Of a stretch of DNA of 64,000 bases, positions 51,201 through 63,200 are shown in pieces. Numbering within the stretch: position 1 is the first letter of the stretch; the number at the start of each line of letters is the position of its first letter. Origin of the DNA: an uncultured Anaerolineae bacterium (GTDB taxonomy: Bacteria > Chloroflexota > Anaerolineae > Anaerolineales > Villigracilaceae); the NCBI GenBank assembly GCA_903875215.1, contig CAIQVH010000010.1, positions 107,141-171,140 of the forward strand, in the 5' to 3' direction. Under the pieces are notes generated by a model. That model was not told the DNA's origin. It saw nothing but the letters and a program-made list of their open reading frames with translations, and did not search any database. Made by a program: the position numbers and the translations under genes.

Positions 51201-54200
51201 CCGCCAGCAGGATCCCGTTACCGAAGATGAACAGATCATCCAGCGGCGTACCGATCAGGGTTGCCATGTTGTTGCCGGCGTAAGCCACGGTGCCGCCCAC
51301 GCTGACAACGTGAACACTGCCCAGGGTGAAAGTGGCGCCGACAGTCACCCGGCTGAAGTCCATGGTATTCGCGCCGGAATCATCCGTGAGCGTATCCGCG
51401 CCCCAATTATCCAGGAAGATGAATTGGTCGTCGCCGGGGCCGCCATCAAAGGAATTATCGCTGGAGGAACCGATGAAGGTATCGCCCGACGGGCCGCCGA
51501 TGGCATTCTCGAAATTGATCGCGCCGCCGACGCTGCCGGGGTTGGTGTTGATAAAGTTGGTGGCCTGCTCGGCGGGGAGATTAACCGTGACCACTTCACC
51601 GAGGGAGATGCGGCTGTAGTCAATCCAGTCGGAGCCATTCTGGCCATCCACGTAGCCGACTTCCGCGCCCAGCGTGGTGAGGGTCAGCCAGGAATTGGGG
51701 TTGAACTCAACGCGGTCATCGCCCGCGCCGCCGCGCAGGAGGTGATAGGTCTGGTGGCCAGTGATGCGGAAGACATCCGATCCGCCCATTCCTTGCAGCA
51801 CTTCGAAGCTGGCAAAGTCGAGGGTGTTGGTGCTGGTGTAGCTGGTGCCGTTCAAATTCCAGAAAGCATCTGCTTCGATACCGGTCAGGGCATCATTCGG
51901 GGCGAGGGTGCCGGTCAGGGCGTCAATGTTCTCGAAACCACCCAAGATATCGACCACCGCGCCCGCAAAGCCATCCAGGCTGCCAACGGCATTCAGGGTG
52001 AAATCACGCCGGGAGGTGAAAGCGGAGAAGTTCAAGCGGTCGTGGCCAGTGTGGCCGTCAACTTTGCCGTTCTGATTCACGCCATTGGCAAAGATAAAGA
52101 TATCGTCGCCCTGCCCGCCGGTCAGGTTTTCGATGAATTTACCAGCGCAGGTGATGTTGGCGCCCGGAGCGGTAATGAGCAGGCTGTTGGCTTCAATGTG
52201 GAAGGTGACACCCACCAGCGCCTGGGCAAAAGTGATTGAATCGAGGCCGCCTGTGGCAGTTTCGACGATGGTATCCGTCCCGGCATTATCGCCAAAGGCA
52301 TAGGTATCGTTGCCGACCAGACCGGTGATGAGGTCATTGCCTGGCCCGCCCGCCAGGATGTTATCGGCCTGGTCACCAGTCAGGATATCGTCGCCGAAGC
52401 CGCCGGTGACGTTTTCGACGTTGATGACGCTATCGACGAGACGGTTGTTGACGGCGGTGGCACTGCCCTGGGTCAAGTCAACGATCAAGGCGGTGAGGTA
52501 GTCGCTGTAATCGAGCGTATCGCGCCCGCCCTGGCCATCAAAGAAGGGAATTTGACCGGCGATCAGCGCGCCGCCAAGTTCGGCCTTGTTCTTGAAGATG
52601 AGCGTATCATCGCCCGCGCCACCGCGGATGATGTAGTGCTGCACGAGATGATTGGCCTGATTTTCCAGGGTGATGATGTCGTTCTGGTTGCCAGCGTAGA
52701 TGCGCTCGAAGTTCATGAATTCGAGGGTGTAATTGAAGTCGTTGGCGTGATAGGTGTTTCGCTCGGTCACCGCAGGCATGACCGGGTGAGAAGTGGTGAC
52801 ATAACTGGGGTCGGTATCCACGATCACGCCGTCGATATCGAAGGTGCTGTTTTGATCGAGGGTGAAGAGTGAGTCGTGCCCGGTGCTGCCGATGATGAAT
52901 TCAATCTGGTGCGCGGAGAAGTTCAGCCGGTTGGCGGGCGTTGTAATATCAATCGCCAGGTCATAGCTGCCGGTATTGCTCAGGTAAACTTCGAGATCGC
53001 CAGTGACAGGCCGGGAGGTGGTGACCAGCGAGTCGCCAAAGTGTCCCATGAAGGTGATCGTGTCGTTGCCGCCGCCAGCCGTCTCGATGATGGTGTCGAC
53101 GCCCCAGCCCTGGATGATGGTGTAAATATCATCGCCGCCCAGGCCGGTGAGGGTATCGTTGCCGCCCAAACCGCCAAAGAGCACGTTGCTGTTGGCATTA
53201 CCGGTGATATTGTCATCACCCGGCCCACCTGTGACGTTTTCGAGGTTGGTCGTGAAGCTCAGACCCGTCCAACTGCCAACCGCATCCAGCGCGACAGTGA
53301 TGCGGGTTGTATAGGAGGAGTAATCGAGCAGGTCATTATCTCCGCCCCAGCCATCGAGCGTTCCGATACCGCCCACCAGGGTGGCGCCATCTGTGAAGCG
53401 GAAGGTGTCATTGGCGGTGCCACCGACCAGGTTCTCGATATTGTTGCCATAATGAGTCATGACCTGGTTGGAGGTGCCAATGCGGGCAACGATAGTATCG
53501 GCAGCGGTCGGGTCGCAGTTGCCGCCAGTCTGGTTGCAGATGTAGAACATGACAGTGTAAGGGATGGCACTAAAGTCAATCGTGTCGTTGCCGCCATCGT
53601 CCAACGGTACGATATCCTGATCGCCGCCAAGTGTGAAGGCATAGCGGTCATCACCCAAATTGCCGTATAGTGTATCCACACCGGCGCCGCCGTTCAGCGT
53701 GTCGTTGCCATCGTTGCCATTCAGAATGTCGTTGCCGGTATCGCCAAAGAGGCTGTCATTGCCATCGTTGCCATTCAGGATATCGTTGCCATCGCCACCG
53801 TAGAGCGTATCATCGCCAGTGCCGCCGTTCAGTACATCGACATCGATGCTGCCAAAGAGCGTATCGTTGCCGCCATCGCCGTTCAGCGTGTCGAAGCCTT
53901 CATTACCAATGAGCGTATCGTTGCCTTCGCCGCCATTGAGTGTATCGTTGCCTTCATTCCCATAAATAAGATCGTTGCCCGCATTGCCATAGAAGGTATC
54001 GTCGCCCAATTCGCCGTACATGGTGTCCACACCATTGCCACCGTAGAAATAGTCATTGCCACGATCACCATACATCACGGTCAGGCCGTCATGACCGCGC
54101 AGCGTATCATTTCCAGACTCGCCATACAAATAACTGACAGCCGCACTTTGTTCACCTTGCGAGGTGTACACAACGCCACCGGTCAGGGTGTCATCGCCAT

Positions 54201-57200
54201 AACCGCCATACAGCCAGGCGTTATTTTTGCCCATATAGGTCAAAGAGTCATTGCCCTCGCCGCCATACGCCACCAGGTCAGCAGTAACGCCCTGATCCAC
54301 CACCAGGATGTCATCGCCCTTGCCAAAGTCAGAAACGACAATATGATTCACTCCTCCAAAGGTTTGCGTGACGCCCATTGAATTAACATTGATGACGCCC
54401 GGCCCACCAGAGGTAACAAAAACGCGCTCTGTGGTGATTCTCGAATAGCGATCTCCACGCAGATATGCATCGCTGCCCACATTCAGGTAGACGGTATCGC
54501 CAATTTGATGCGCCAACACTGGCGGCGGGCCCCAGGTCCAAATCTTGTCCCAGGTGAAACTGGTGGAGAACGAAATACAGAACGGGCACGGGCCAATACT
54601 TACACTCAGCGAGACCGTCACCACAGCACGCGCATATATTTCTGTCAGTTCAACCATGACATTGAAGCCAGCGCTGGCTCTGGCGATAAACAGGTTGACG
54701 TCAATCGATCCAAAGATGCGGATCATCACGCCATAATAAGCGCCATGCCCGCGCATACAACTGGAGCAATTCCAGACGTTAAATTCAAGCCCGAAGGTGA
54801 ACTTGACAATGCCCAGATCGAGGCCGGCTTGAGTAATTCCATAAATCTCGAACTGCCCGTCCGACTGGAAAAAGCCGCTGACGCTGACATGAATGAAATT
54901 GAAGAAGTTCAGGTCGAAGTTTTGAATTTCGAAACGGAAAAAGCCGCTGTTGTAATAAATCGTCACCGCGCCGCTGACATCGAAGAGCAGGAAGCTGATC
55001 CGGGCATTGACACGAATCATGAACGAACTGGCCGCGATAGTGTGCCCGCCCGAGCAGTTGGCATCAACCCCGCCGAAGCAGACCGCGCTGGAGTGTGTAT
55101 TGATTTCGAGCAGGAAGTTGCCCTGGATGGTAAGAATGCCGATGGAGATTTCATTGGTGCCCATATCCAGGAACATGGCAAAGTAAGACGGGCTAAAGTT
55201 CAGGCGCGCGCCGCCCGAAACCCGGAATTCGCCAAATCCACCCAGAGACAGGTACATGTTGAAGTAAAAATCGAAGCCTTCGCTGCCAAGCGAGAGATCG
55301 ACACGACCCCTGAAGACAAACGGGCCAACTATCAGGCTGCCACCCACGCCGAGGCGGATTGTATAAGCCGCAATCGTGCCGTAGGTAAAGCCGGGCGAGA
55401 CATCCCCAGTACGCTGATCAACGATCAGGCGTTTGATGGTCTGTGTCGAGCCGGTAGCGTTCAGTTCCAGCTGCATATAGCCCTGGATGCTGAGCCCCGC
55501 CGCGCTGATCGTCTGTGCGGTGCCGCCGCCCACCTGCAGGCTGGCGATCAATCCGACATTCTTAATAATGTAAATGTACCCGCTGACGTTCAAGTTACCA
55601 AACACGGTCAGGTTGGCCGTTGCGGTAGCAGAAAGGATAAAGCTCGTGGTGGTGATTTCCATCAAGAACTCGCCATGCAGCGTAAGGATGTTCATGATGT
55701 TCAGATCGCCCAAAATGTGGATGAGCAGGGATTGCGCCCCAATTTCCACAGTCTCGTCAAGCAAACCATAAGTGCGGGTCAGCTTGGTGAGATTGACGCG
55801 CACATCAAAGATCGCATCAAAGCTGAAGTTATCATCGCCGATCGTGCCAGAAGGCAGCGTCAGCACCAGGGCAAATGCCAGGCCGCCGGTGGCGCCAGAA
55901 TACAGACCGCCGCCGCCCGTGGCGCTGAAGACCGCGCCCAGTAGTTTGACCTTTGCCAAGAAGTTTACTTCTAGCGAGGGGGAAGCGAATTTGAAATCAA
56001 ACGCTCCAATGAAATCGAGGAAGCCGTCAATGGAGAGCCGCCCAACGGCGAAGACGCGCACCGTCCAGGGAACAACGGTTTCATCCTCGTAAACGATATC
56101 GCCGTTGGCATCCTTGACAATGTTGCCGTCCGCATCAATTTGGGCGTGCTTGAAGGTCTGATTCTGGGCGGTGACGTTCAGTTCAAGCAGGAATAAAGCT
56201 TGGAGAGTGAAGCCCAGGCCTTCGATCACATCGCCAGTATCGGCGGCAAGCTGCAGAGCTCCAAAGAAACCGACATTACCGACGGCAGTAATCACCTTTA
56301 TTTTGCCATCCACCGCAAAAGCACCCAGCGGCCCCACATTCAGACGTCCATTGACCGTAATGGTAGTCGTGCCGCCCAGGTCGGTTTCGACGACAATCTG
56401 GCCAAATATTTCAAACAGTGTGTCGCTGTTATAGGTCAATTTCAAAGACGAGAGACCGCCAAACCGGGCATAGGGGCCGGCATCCAGATTGAATTGACCG
56501 ATGGTTATAGCCGTTTTGAAAGTATTGACTTCCAACGTGATCTGAGCATTCACGGTCAAATCAAAATTACCTGCCGAGAAGGTCTGCGGGCCGCCCGTGC
56601 CCAGATAAGCGCCAATGGCAATGCCCTTCTTGCTCAGGTCAATGCGCATGACTGCGGCGGCAAAGACGTGCGAGACGCCATCCAACACGATCCCGACATC
56701 ATCCAGGGTTACATCCAGGATAATATTCTTGGTGACGGGATCCTTTCCGAACCGGATCACCATTCGGGCAGTGAACGTAACACTCACCCCCACTGTCAAT
56801 GTGATCGAGGCTGGATCATTCAGGCTCGAAGTGCTGGTTACCGAGATAAAGAATTCGGTGGTATTCACCTTCAGGCGGAAAGAACCATCAATATCCAGGC
56901 CAAGCGGCCCGACGTGGAATCCGCCAGCAATTGAAAGCTCCAAATCAATGGATAACCCCAGGGATGGTTTGATGTTCAGCCAGGCATCGCCTACCAGATC
57001 CATCCTGACGCCAAGAACGGTGAGATGCGCGTCAAAGCTGACGCCCACCTTGTCCACGCTTATAAAGAAGGAAATCGAGCCAATAATATCCAATAACCCG
57101 TTCCCCAGGCGGAGCCGTCCGCCCAGGTAGATGCGCGCAGAGTAGCGCGAAATCTCATGCAGCTCGCGCACAACCTGCCCATTGGACATCACAACAGCGC

Positions 57201-60200
57201 CTTCATCATCAATCTTGAAGCGGTAGACGTACTGGGTCTGGTTGGTAATATTGAATTCCAACTGGAACCGGCCATACAGACTGAATAACGCCGAGTCGGG
57301 CAGACCGACCTGGATCGTAATATCCAGATAGCCGTAGATGCCTTCCAGCGAGAGATTCAATTCACCCACCGTCGAGCCGCTAAAGATGCTTATACCGCCG
57401 ACATTGAAATCGATCAAACCTTCCACACGCAGAGAAACCTGCGAGGTGGAAACCTCCAGCCGGAACATGCCCTCGATAATGAAGGCATTGGCAATCGCCA
57501 TGCGGCCCTTGCCCTGAATCACAACGTAAGCCCCACCCTGTTCGCCCACCGAGCCATCGGCCTGCGGCGCGCCGCCAGGAATGAACAGGTAGGTCTTGCT
57601 TAAGGCGTGGTTAACTTCCAGCGAGCCATCTTCGAGCAGGTGGACGACATAGCCATTTCCGGATGTATCCGTCAGCTCCCAGCGATAGCCCCGATACAGC
57701 ACCCGCACACTGATATCGCCAACCAGCAAGCCACCCGCCGCGAGGATTGCCTGGGCAATGGCATCCGGCAGGCTGCTGGAATCCAGCGCATTAGACAGAG
57801 TTTTGTCGCCATCCGATAAATTCGTTACAACTGCGCCGGTGCCATATTGCAGTTTTGCAATAAACGCCGCATCCAGATAACCGTCCGTAATAAAGCGCAG
57901 TGGCACGTTATATTCCTGGTCATAACCGCCCAGGTTGGTGATCAATTCCAGAGAGGTAGTAAATTCAAAAATATCTTCATGCCCGGCCAGTAACGTATCC
58001 AAAGGATTGAAATTGGTGACCTTGAGGTGGGCAGCGAAGCCACCGTCGTTGATGATTAATAACCCAAAGACCGGCAGTACCATGATCGGGTAAGGGGTAG
58101 CCGGATAGAAAATCGGCAGGTCTGCATCCACGAAGATGTTCAAGCCATCCGGCGAGATATCCATTGCAAAGGCGCCGCGCAAGTTAAAGAATTCTGTCTC
58201 AATTTTGGTTTTGGCGCTATTGGGAATCCCCAGGACCATCTTCCCTGCCATCGCTATGCTGAAGAGCCAGGGCGAGAGAACAAATTCCTTGTTCTGATAA
58301 ATGGTCAGTTTCTCTTGCCCAATATTGTTGATGATCTTCTGGACGGTATAAGCATTGCCCTTTTCATCGGTGAGCTGCCACTTAATCCCAACGGTGACGC
58401 CATCTTTGTTGACTTCGGTCTCCACAAGCTCAACCGAAACCGTTGAGCCCAGCTCAAGGTATTGATTGACAAATGCGTCATGCAGGGCACTGGGGAACAA
58501 CGATGGGTTGTGTCCGTTCGCGCTGGAATCGAGCGCGGTTACAATGCTTTCGTCGTAATCAATTCGCATGACCGGCAGGTTGATCCGCTCTGTCTTGGTC
58601 TCGGAGCTGAGATTCAGTTCCAGTTCGGCAAAGGCGTCAATGTCGATGCCCAACTGAAGCAACTTGGTGAAGTTCGCCTCGAGGTTGATCACACCCCACA
58701 ATTGCGGCATGCTGCCATCCAGCGGAACATAGAGCACAAATTTCGCCGCGGCCGAGCCAATCGTGCCCAGCCAGATCAGGTCAATCGAGCCTTCGGCTTC
58801 CAGCATCAGGCGGGCTTCGAAATTGCCGTCTGATTTGACCGTCAGGGATGGAGTCAGGACGATACTGCCGGTGATGGATATGATTTCTTTATCAAGAATA
58901 GGCAGATAGAGATTAACGGAGCCTTCCAGCCGGATTTCAAATTCGAGAGCATGTCCAATGACATTGAAGGCTTCAGATTTTCTTTCATTGATAGCGCCAT
59001 CTTGGGTGGCGAAGCTACCTTCGTTGAAGGTAACCACTACCCCGCCCTGCGTAAACAGGCCGGTGAATTCGTAGCCATAGGTATTTTCGGGGATGTAATC
59101 CGTCTCCGCCAGGCCCAGTACACTGCGTAATTGCGTAGCCGCAATCGGTGCGCCGCTCACCAGATAAACGGGATTCGTGCCATTGGTCCCATCGCCGGTG
59201 ATGGATATTTCATTGCCATCCAGGGAGGTTACATCCAGCCCGCTGCCGGTGGGATCTTTGAATGTGACAAAGATATATTTTTTGTCGTTCAGGTCGCTGT
59301 AATATACGGCGTTTTTATTGGCAGGATCATAAAGCTGGGCAGTGGGGGAAGCCAGCGTAAATGTGACTGCTTCGGCCAGGTTGGAGTATCCATTGGTATC
59401 GGCGAAGGCACCATCAATGAATGTCACGGTGACCGCGCCATTGGTGAAGCTGCCAGTGAGAGCATAGCGATACGTGCTCGATGTGCCCGCCACCAAGCTC
59501 GGCGCGCCGACACTGACGCCAATCGCGCCTGCCCCAGACAGGGTAAATTCCGCCGCGAGATCCAGGATGGTGCCCTGGTCGATCAGCGAGCCATTGGAAG
59601 GCGAATACCGAACCTCAATATAATGCTTGCCATTGGCCACGCTCAAACCGACCGTGGATTTTTCATATCCATCCGAAAGCGTGACGGTGGGACCTGCCGC
59701 CGTGAAGCTGGTCGTTTCGGCGAGGTTGGAATTTCCACCGCTATCCTGCCAGCTCCCGGCCAGGAAATTCACCTGAACCTGCCCAGGCACGAAAGCCCCT
59801 GTAAAGGAATACCGGTAGGTGCTGGTGGTGCCCGTCACCAGAGACGGTGCGCCGCTCACCAGCATGACATTATTCAACGCCGAACCCGATAAGATGAATT
59901 CATTTCCATCAATCGTGCTTGCGATAATGGTTTCGCCGGCCGATGCAATATATTTGATGTCAATATATCCCAGCAAGTTGAGGGTGGCGATATCCTTGGT
60001 GGTCCCTGCGATCGGGTCCGAAAGCTCAGCCGTTGTGCTGTAAACAAAGAAGGACTGGCTGGAACCCAAGTTCGCGCCCTGATCGCTATCCTTGAATCTA
60101 TCCGCCATGAAAATAACAGTCACCAGTCCCGGCTGGAAGTTGCCTCCGGTAACGGTATAACGGTAAGTGTTGGTGCTGACCAGGGTGGGGTTGCTCAGCG

Positions 60201-63200
60201 AAAGCCCAACCACGCCAGGGCCTGAGAGGATGACTTCATCTCCATTAATGGTACTCGCATCCAGGCTGACTGTATCCGCTATCGCGAAATGAATCGTTAT
60301 GTATTTATTGGCATTGATATCGGTAATGCTGATGGAATCGTTATGATTAGGGCCCACCAGTTCCGCCATCGGAGCCACCACCGTGAGGGTTTCAACTTCA
60401 GCCAGATTGGATACCGAGGCAGTATCCGTAAAGCTGCCTGCGATGAAATTGACATTAACTACACCGGGGATAAAGCTGCCTGTAAAGTTGTAGCGGTAAA
60501 CCCCGGTTTGATTGGCGACCGCCGTGGGTGCGCCGCTCAAGACCACACTGCCGACTCCGCTGCCAGAGAGGGTAAACTCAGGTGAAACATCGAGGATGCT
60601 GGCGGCAGCTATGGTGCTGCCCGTGCTGGGGTAGAAAATGACGTCCAGATACTGTTGTTTGTTGGCCGCCGTGATGCTGATCGAGGGGCCTGGCTGGAAT
60701 GAATTCAAATCTGCGTACGGATTGGTAAACGTATTTACTGTATAGAATTCAACCGGCTTGCCATCAGCGCCTACGAAGCCCATCTTGAATTTGCCAGATG
60801 CAACCAACAGGTGGGCCTGTTCGGGAACATCCGTCAGCATCAAAACATTCACCTTGCCTGTCAAGACCTGGGATATATCCGCATACAAACGCGCGCCAAT
60901 GCTGATCATATCGTGCGCGAAATTCAGTTTACCCACCAGCAGGAACTTGCCATCGGTGCTGATCTGAACCTCGACCTGCCCATTGAAGGTTTCCTCGGAA
61001 GCATACTCTGTAAAGACTTTCGCCGAACCGTAGATCGTCATCGGCGAGGTAAAAGCCGCCAGGAAACCTCCCAGGCTGGGATTGCTCTTTACCGACTTAT
61101 ATTGACTCACCACCTGATCTTTAACGCCTGCCAGCCATTTATCCGCAGAAAGGGGCGGGCCAGAGATCAATGGGATTGTACGCAAATCGGTTGGTTCGGT
61201 GATGGTCGGCAGGCTCTTGAAGAATTGCACACCAAAGGCAAAATCATTCAGCGCCAGGCCAGACAAAGGCTCAATGACCACTCCACCTGGCACAGCCGCG
61301 GTAATCATCACACCCAGCGGCCCCAGCTCGGAGAGCGCGAAGCGAATGGTAAATTTAAGCTCCGCAAACTCGAAACCACCAGCCACACCCATGAAGAAGA
61401 TGCGGTCGACAACCGGGGTGGTTGAATCGGTTGACGGAATCACGCTGCCGTTTGAATCTAGCTTGAGAATGCCACCGATCAGGCCGCCATCGATTTTTCC
61501 GCCGAACAGGTTCCCTTCCACGGTAACGCCAATCGATGCAATGTCAATGATCGGGAAAACACCGCTCTTCAGCTTGCCAATATCAATTTTTACGCCGTCA
61601 ATCGAGCCGGTGAAGGTAAGCGGCAGTCCGCTGATGCCAGTCACACTGGCCGAAAGGGTCAGCACAAAATCGGTCGGGTCACGATTAATATCCGCCCATT
61701 CAATTCCGATCTCCGTAATGCGAATGGGAAGCCAGGATGGCCAGCCCACCGATGCACCGGTCAGGGAATTGGCGTTGATAAAGACTCCGAAACCGGCCCG
61801 CGTCTGGAAAGTTCCATTGCCGAGGAAGGCAAAGTTGCGCATTTCGCCGCCCACGTTCAGCGGCCCGGCCTTGATTTGGGCTCCCAATGATGTGAAGGAA
61901 ACGACCACGTCACTGGGGCCGGCTTTTGTGTTGATGTAGAAGCCGCTACCAGTAACGGTTACGACCGACGCGAAGCTAAAAGAGAATTTATCGGCATAGA
62001 ACTTGAAGCCATCCGGCACATTGCCCGAGAAAGTCAGCGTGGCGCGAACTGCTTCGGTACCGGCATCGGGGCCATCCGTGATGCTGCCTTCAAAGGAGCT
62101 GCCAGGGAAGAGCCAGGCGCCATCGGCGGCGATAAAGACCTCGCCATTGAAGACGAAATTCTGTCCAAAGGTTACATCCACCCCTGCGATACCAGCCTTG
62201 ATGCCCTTCAGTTGCAGGATGGTGCCCAACGAGATGGTACCGGTATATTGCAGCGAAGCCTGCCCCAGCCAGAATCCATTTCCGCGCACGACCAGGCCAG
62301 GTTTGCCCTGGAAGGGTTCAAGCGCACCTTTCAGCTTGATCGGGATAATTTCCACCGATAAGCTCTGGATGCTGATGATTTCCTGGTCAGCCTGGCCATT
62401 GGGATCGTAGGTAACCTTGATGGAAGTGCCGGTAACTTTGAGCACATCGGGAATTTCAACCAGCAGGCCGCCCACCTGGATGGAGAATTTGCCGGTGGGG
62501 TTGATTCCGCCCCAGGAGAAGGGCAAATCTACGGCGACATCGAAAGTGCCTACCAGCCCGGTCAGTTCAGCCTTGGTGCCGCCGCCAAATTCAATTGCAG
62601 CGCGCTCCATTCCCAACTTTACGGTGATGATCAACTGCGGGGTGGTCGTTCCATCCGCATTTTTCCGTTGGTGGAAATCGAAGTCTTCAATACCAATCGA
62701 CGGGCCTTCCAGAGTCAACGGTCCAAGCGAAAGACCCTTGGTGGCGGTGCCGCCGCCATCCACCAAGGTGAAAGCGCTCACACTGGCGGAATTTGTCTTG
62801 CCACTCAGGTCTGCCCAGGTTCCAGTGATGAACTGAATAGAAATATCTCCGGCTTTGAACAATCCAATGTCGTTGCCGGTGTTGCTATCTTCTAAGTAAT
62901 AGCGGAAGGTGGTGCCATCCAGCAATTCCACGCTGCTGAGGGTCGCATCGCCCAGCCCGGTGCCAGATATCATGAACTCGGCCGCGTTATCCGTAATACT
63001 GGACAGATCCAACCCCAGGCCGCTGTAATCATTGTAGGTAATGTCAATGTATTTGCGTGCATTCAGGGTCTCTACGTCCACCTGTCCATCCGCAAAGGGA
63101 TAAGCCAGCGTGGCACCGGGTCGGCTGCCAGCTGGGGGAGAAGCGGCCTCCAACGCAGAGGTGAACATATCCGTCGCGGCGCCGCTATAATCCTGTTGTG

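Noticed and set aside
30400..54130. CRISPR-like or satellite array suggested by regular repeats in the DNA
   Set aside because: The periodicity is explained by protein-coding RTX modules in one open frame. The repeats are divergent, with no constant spacer/repeat structure.
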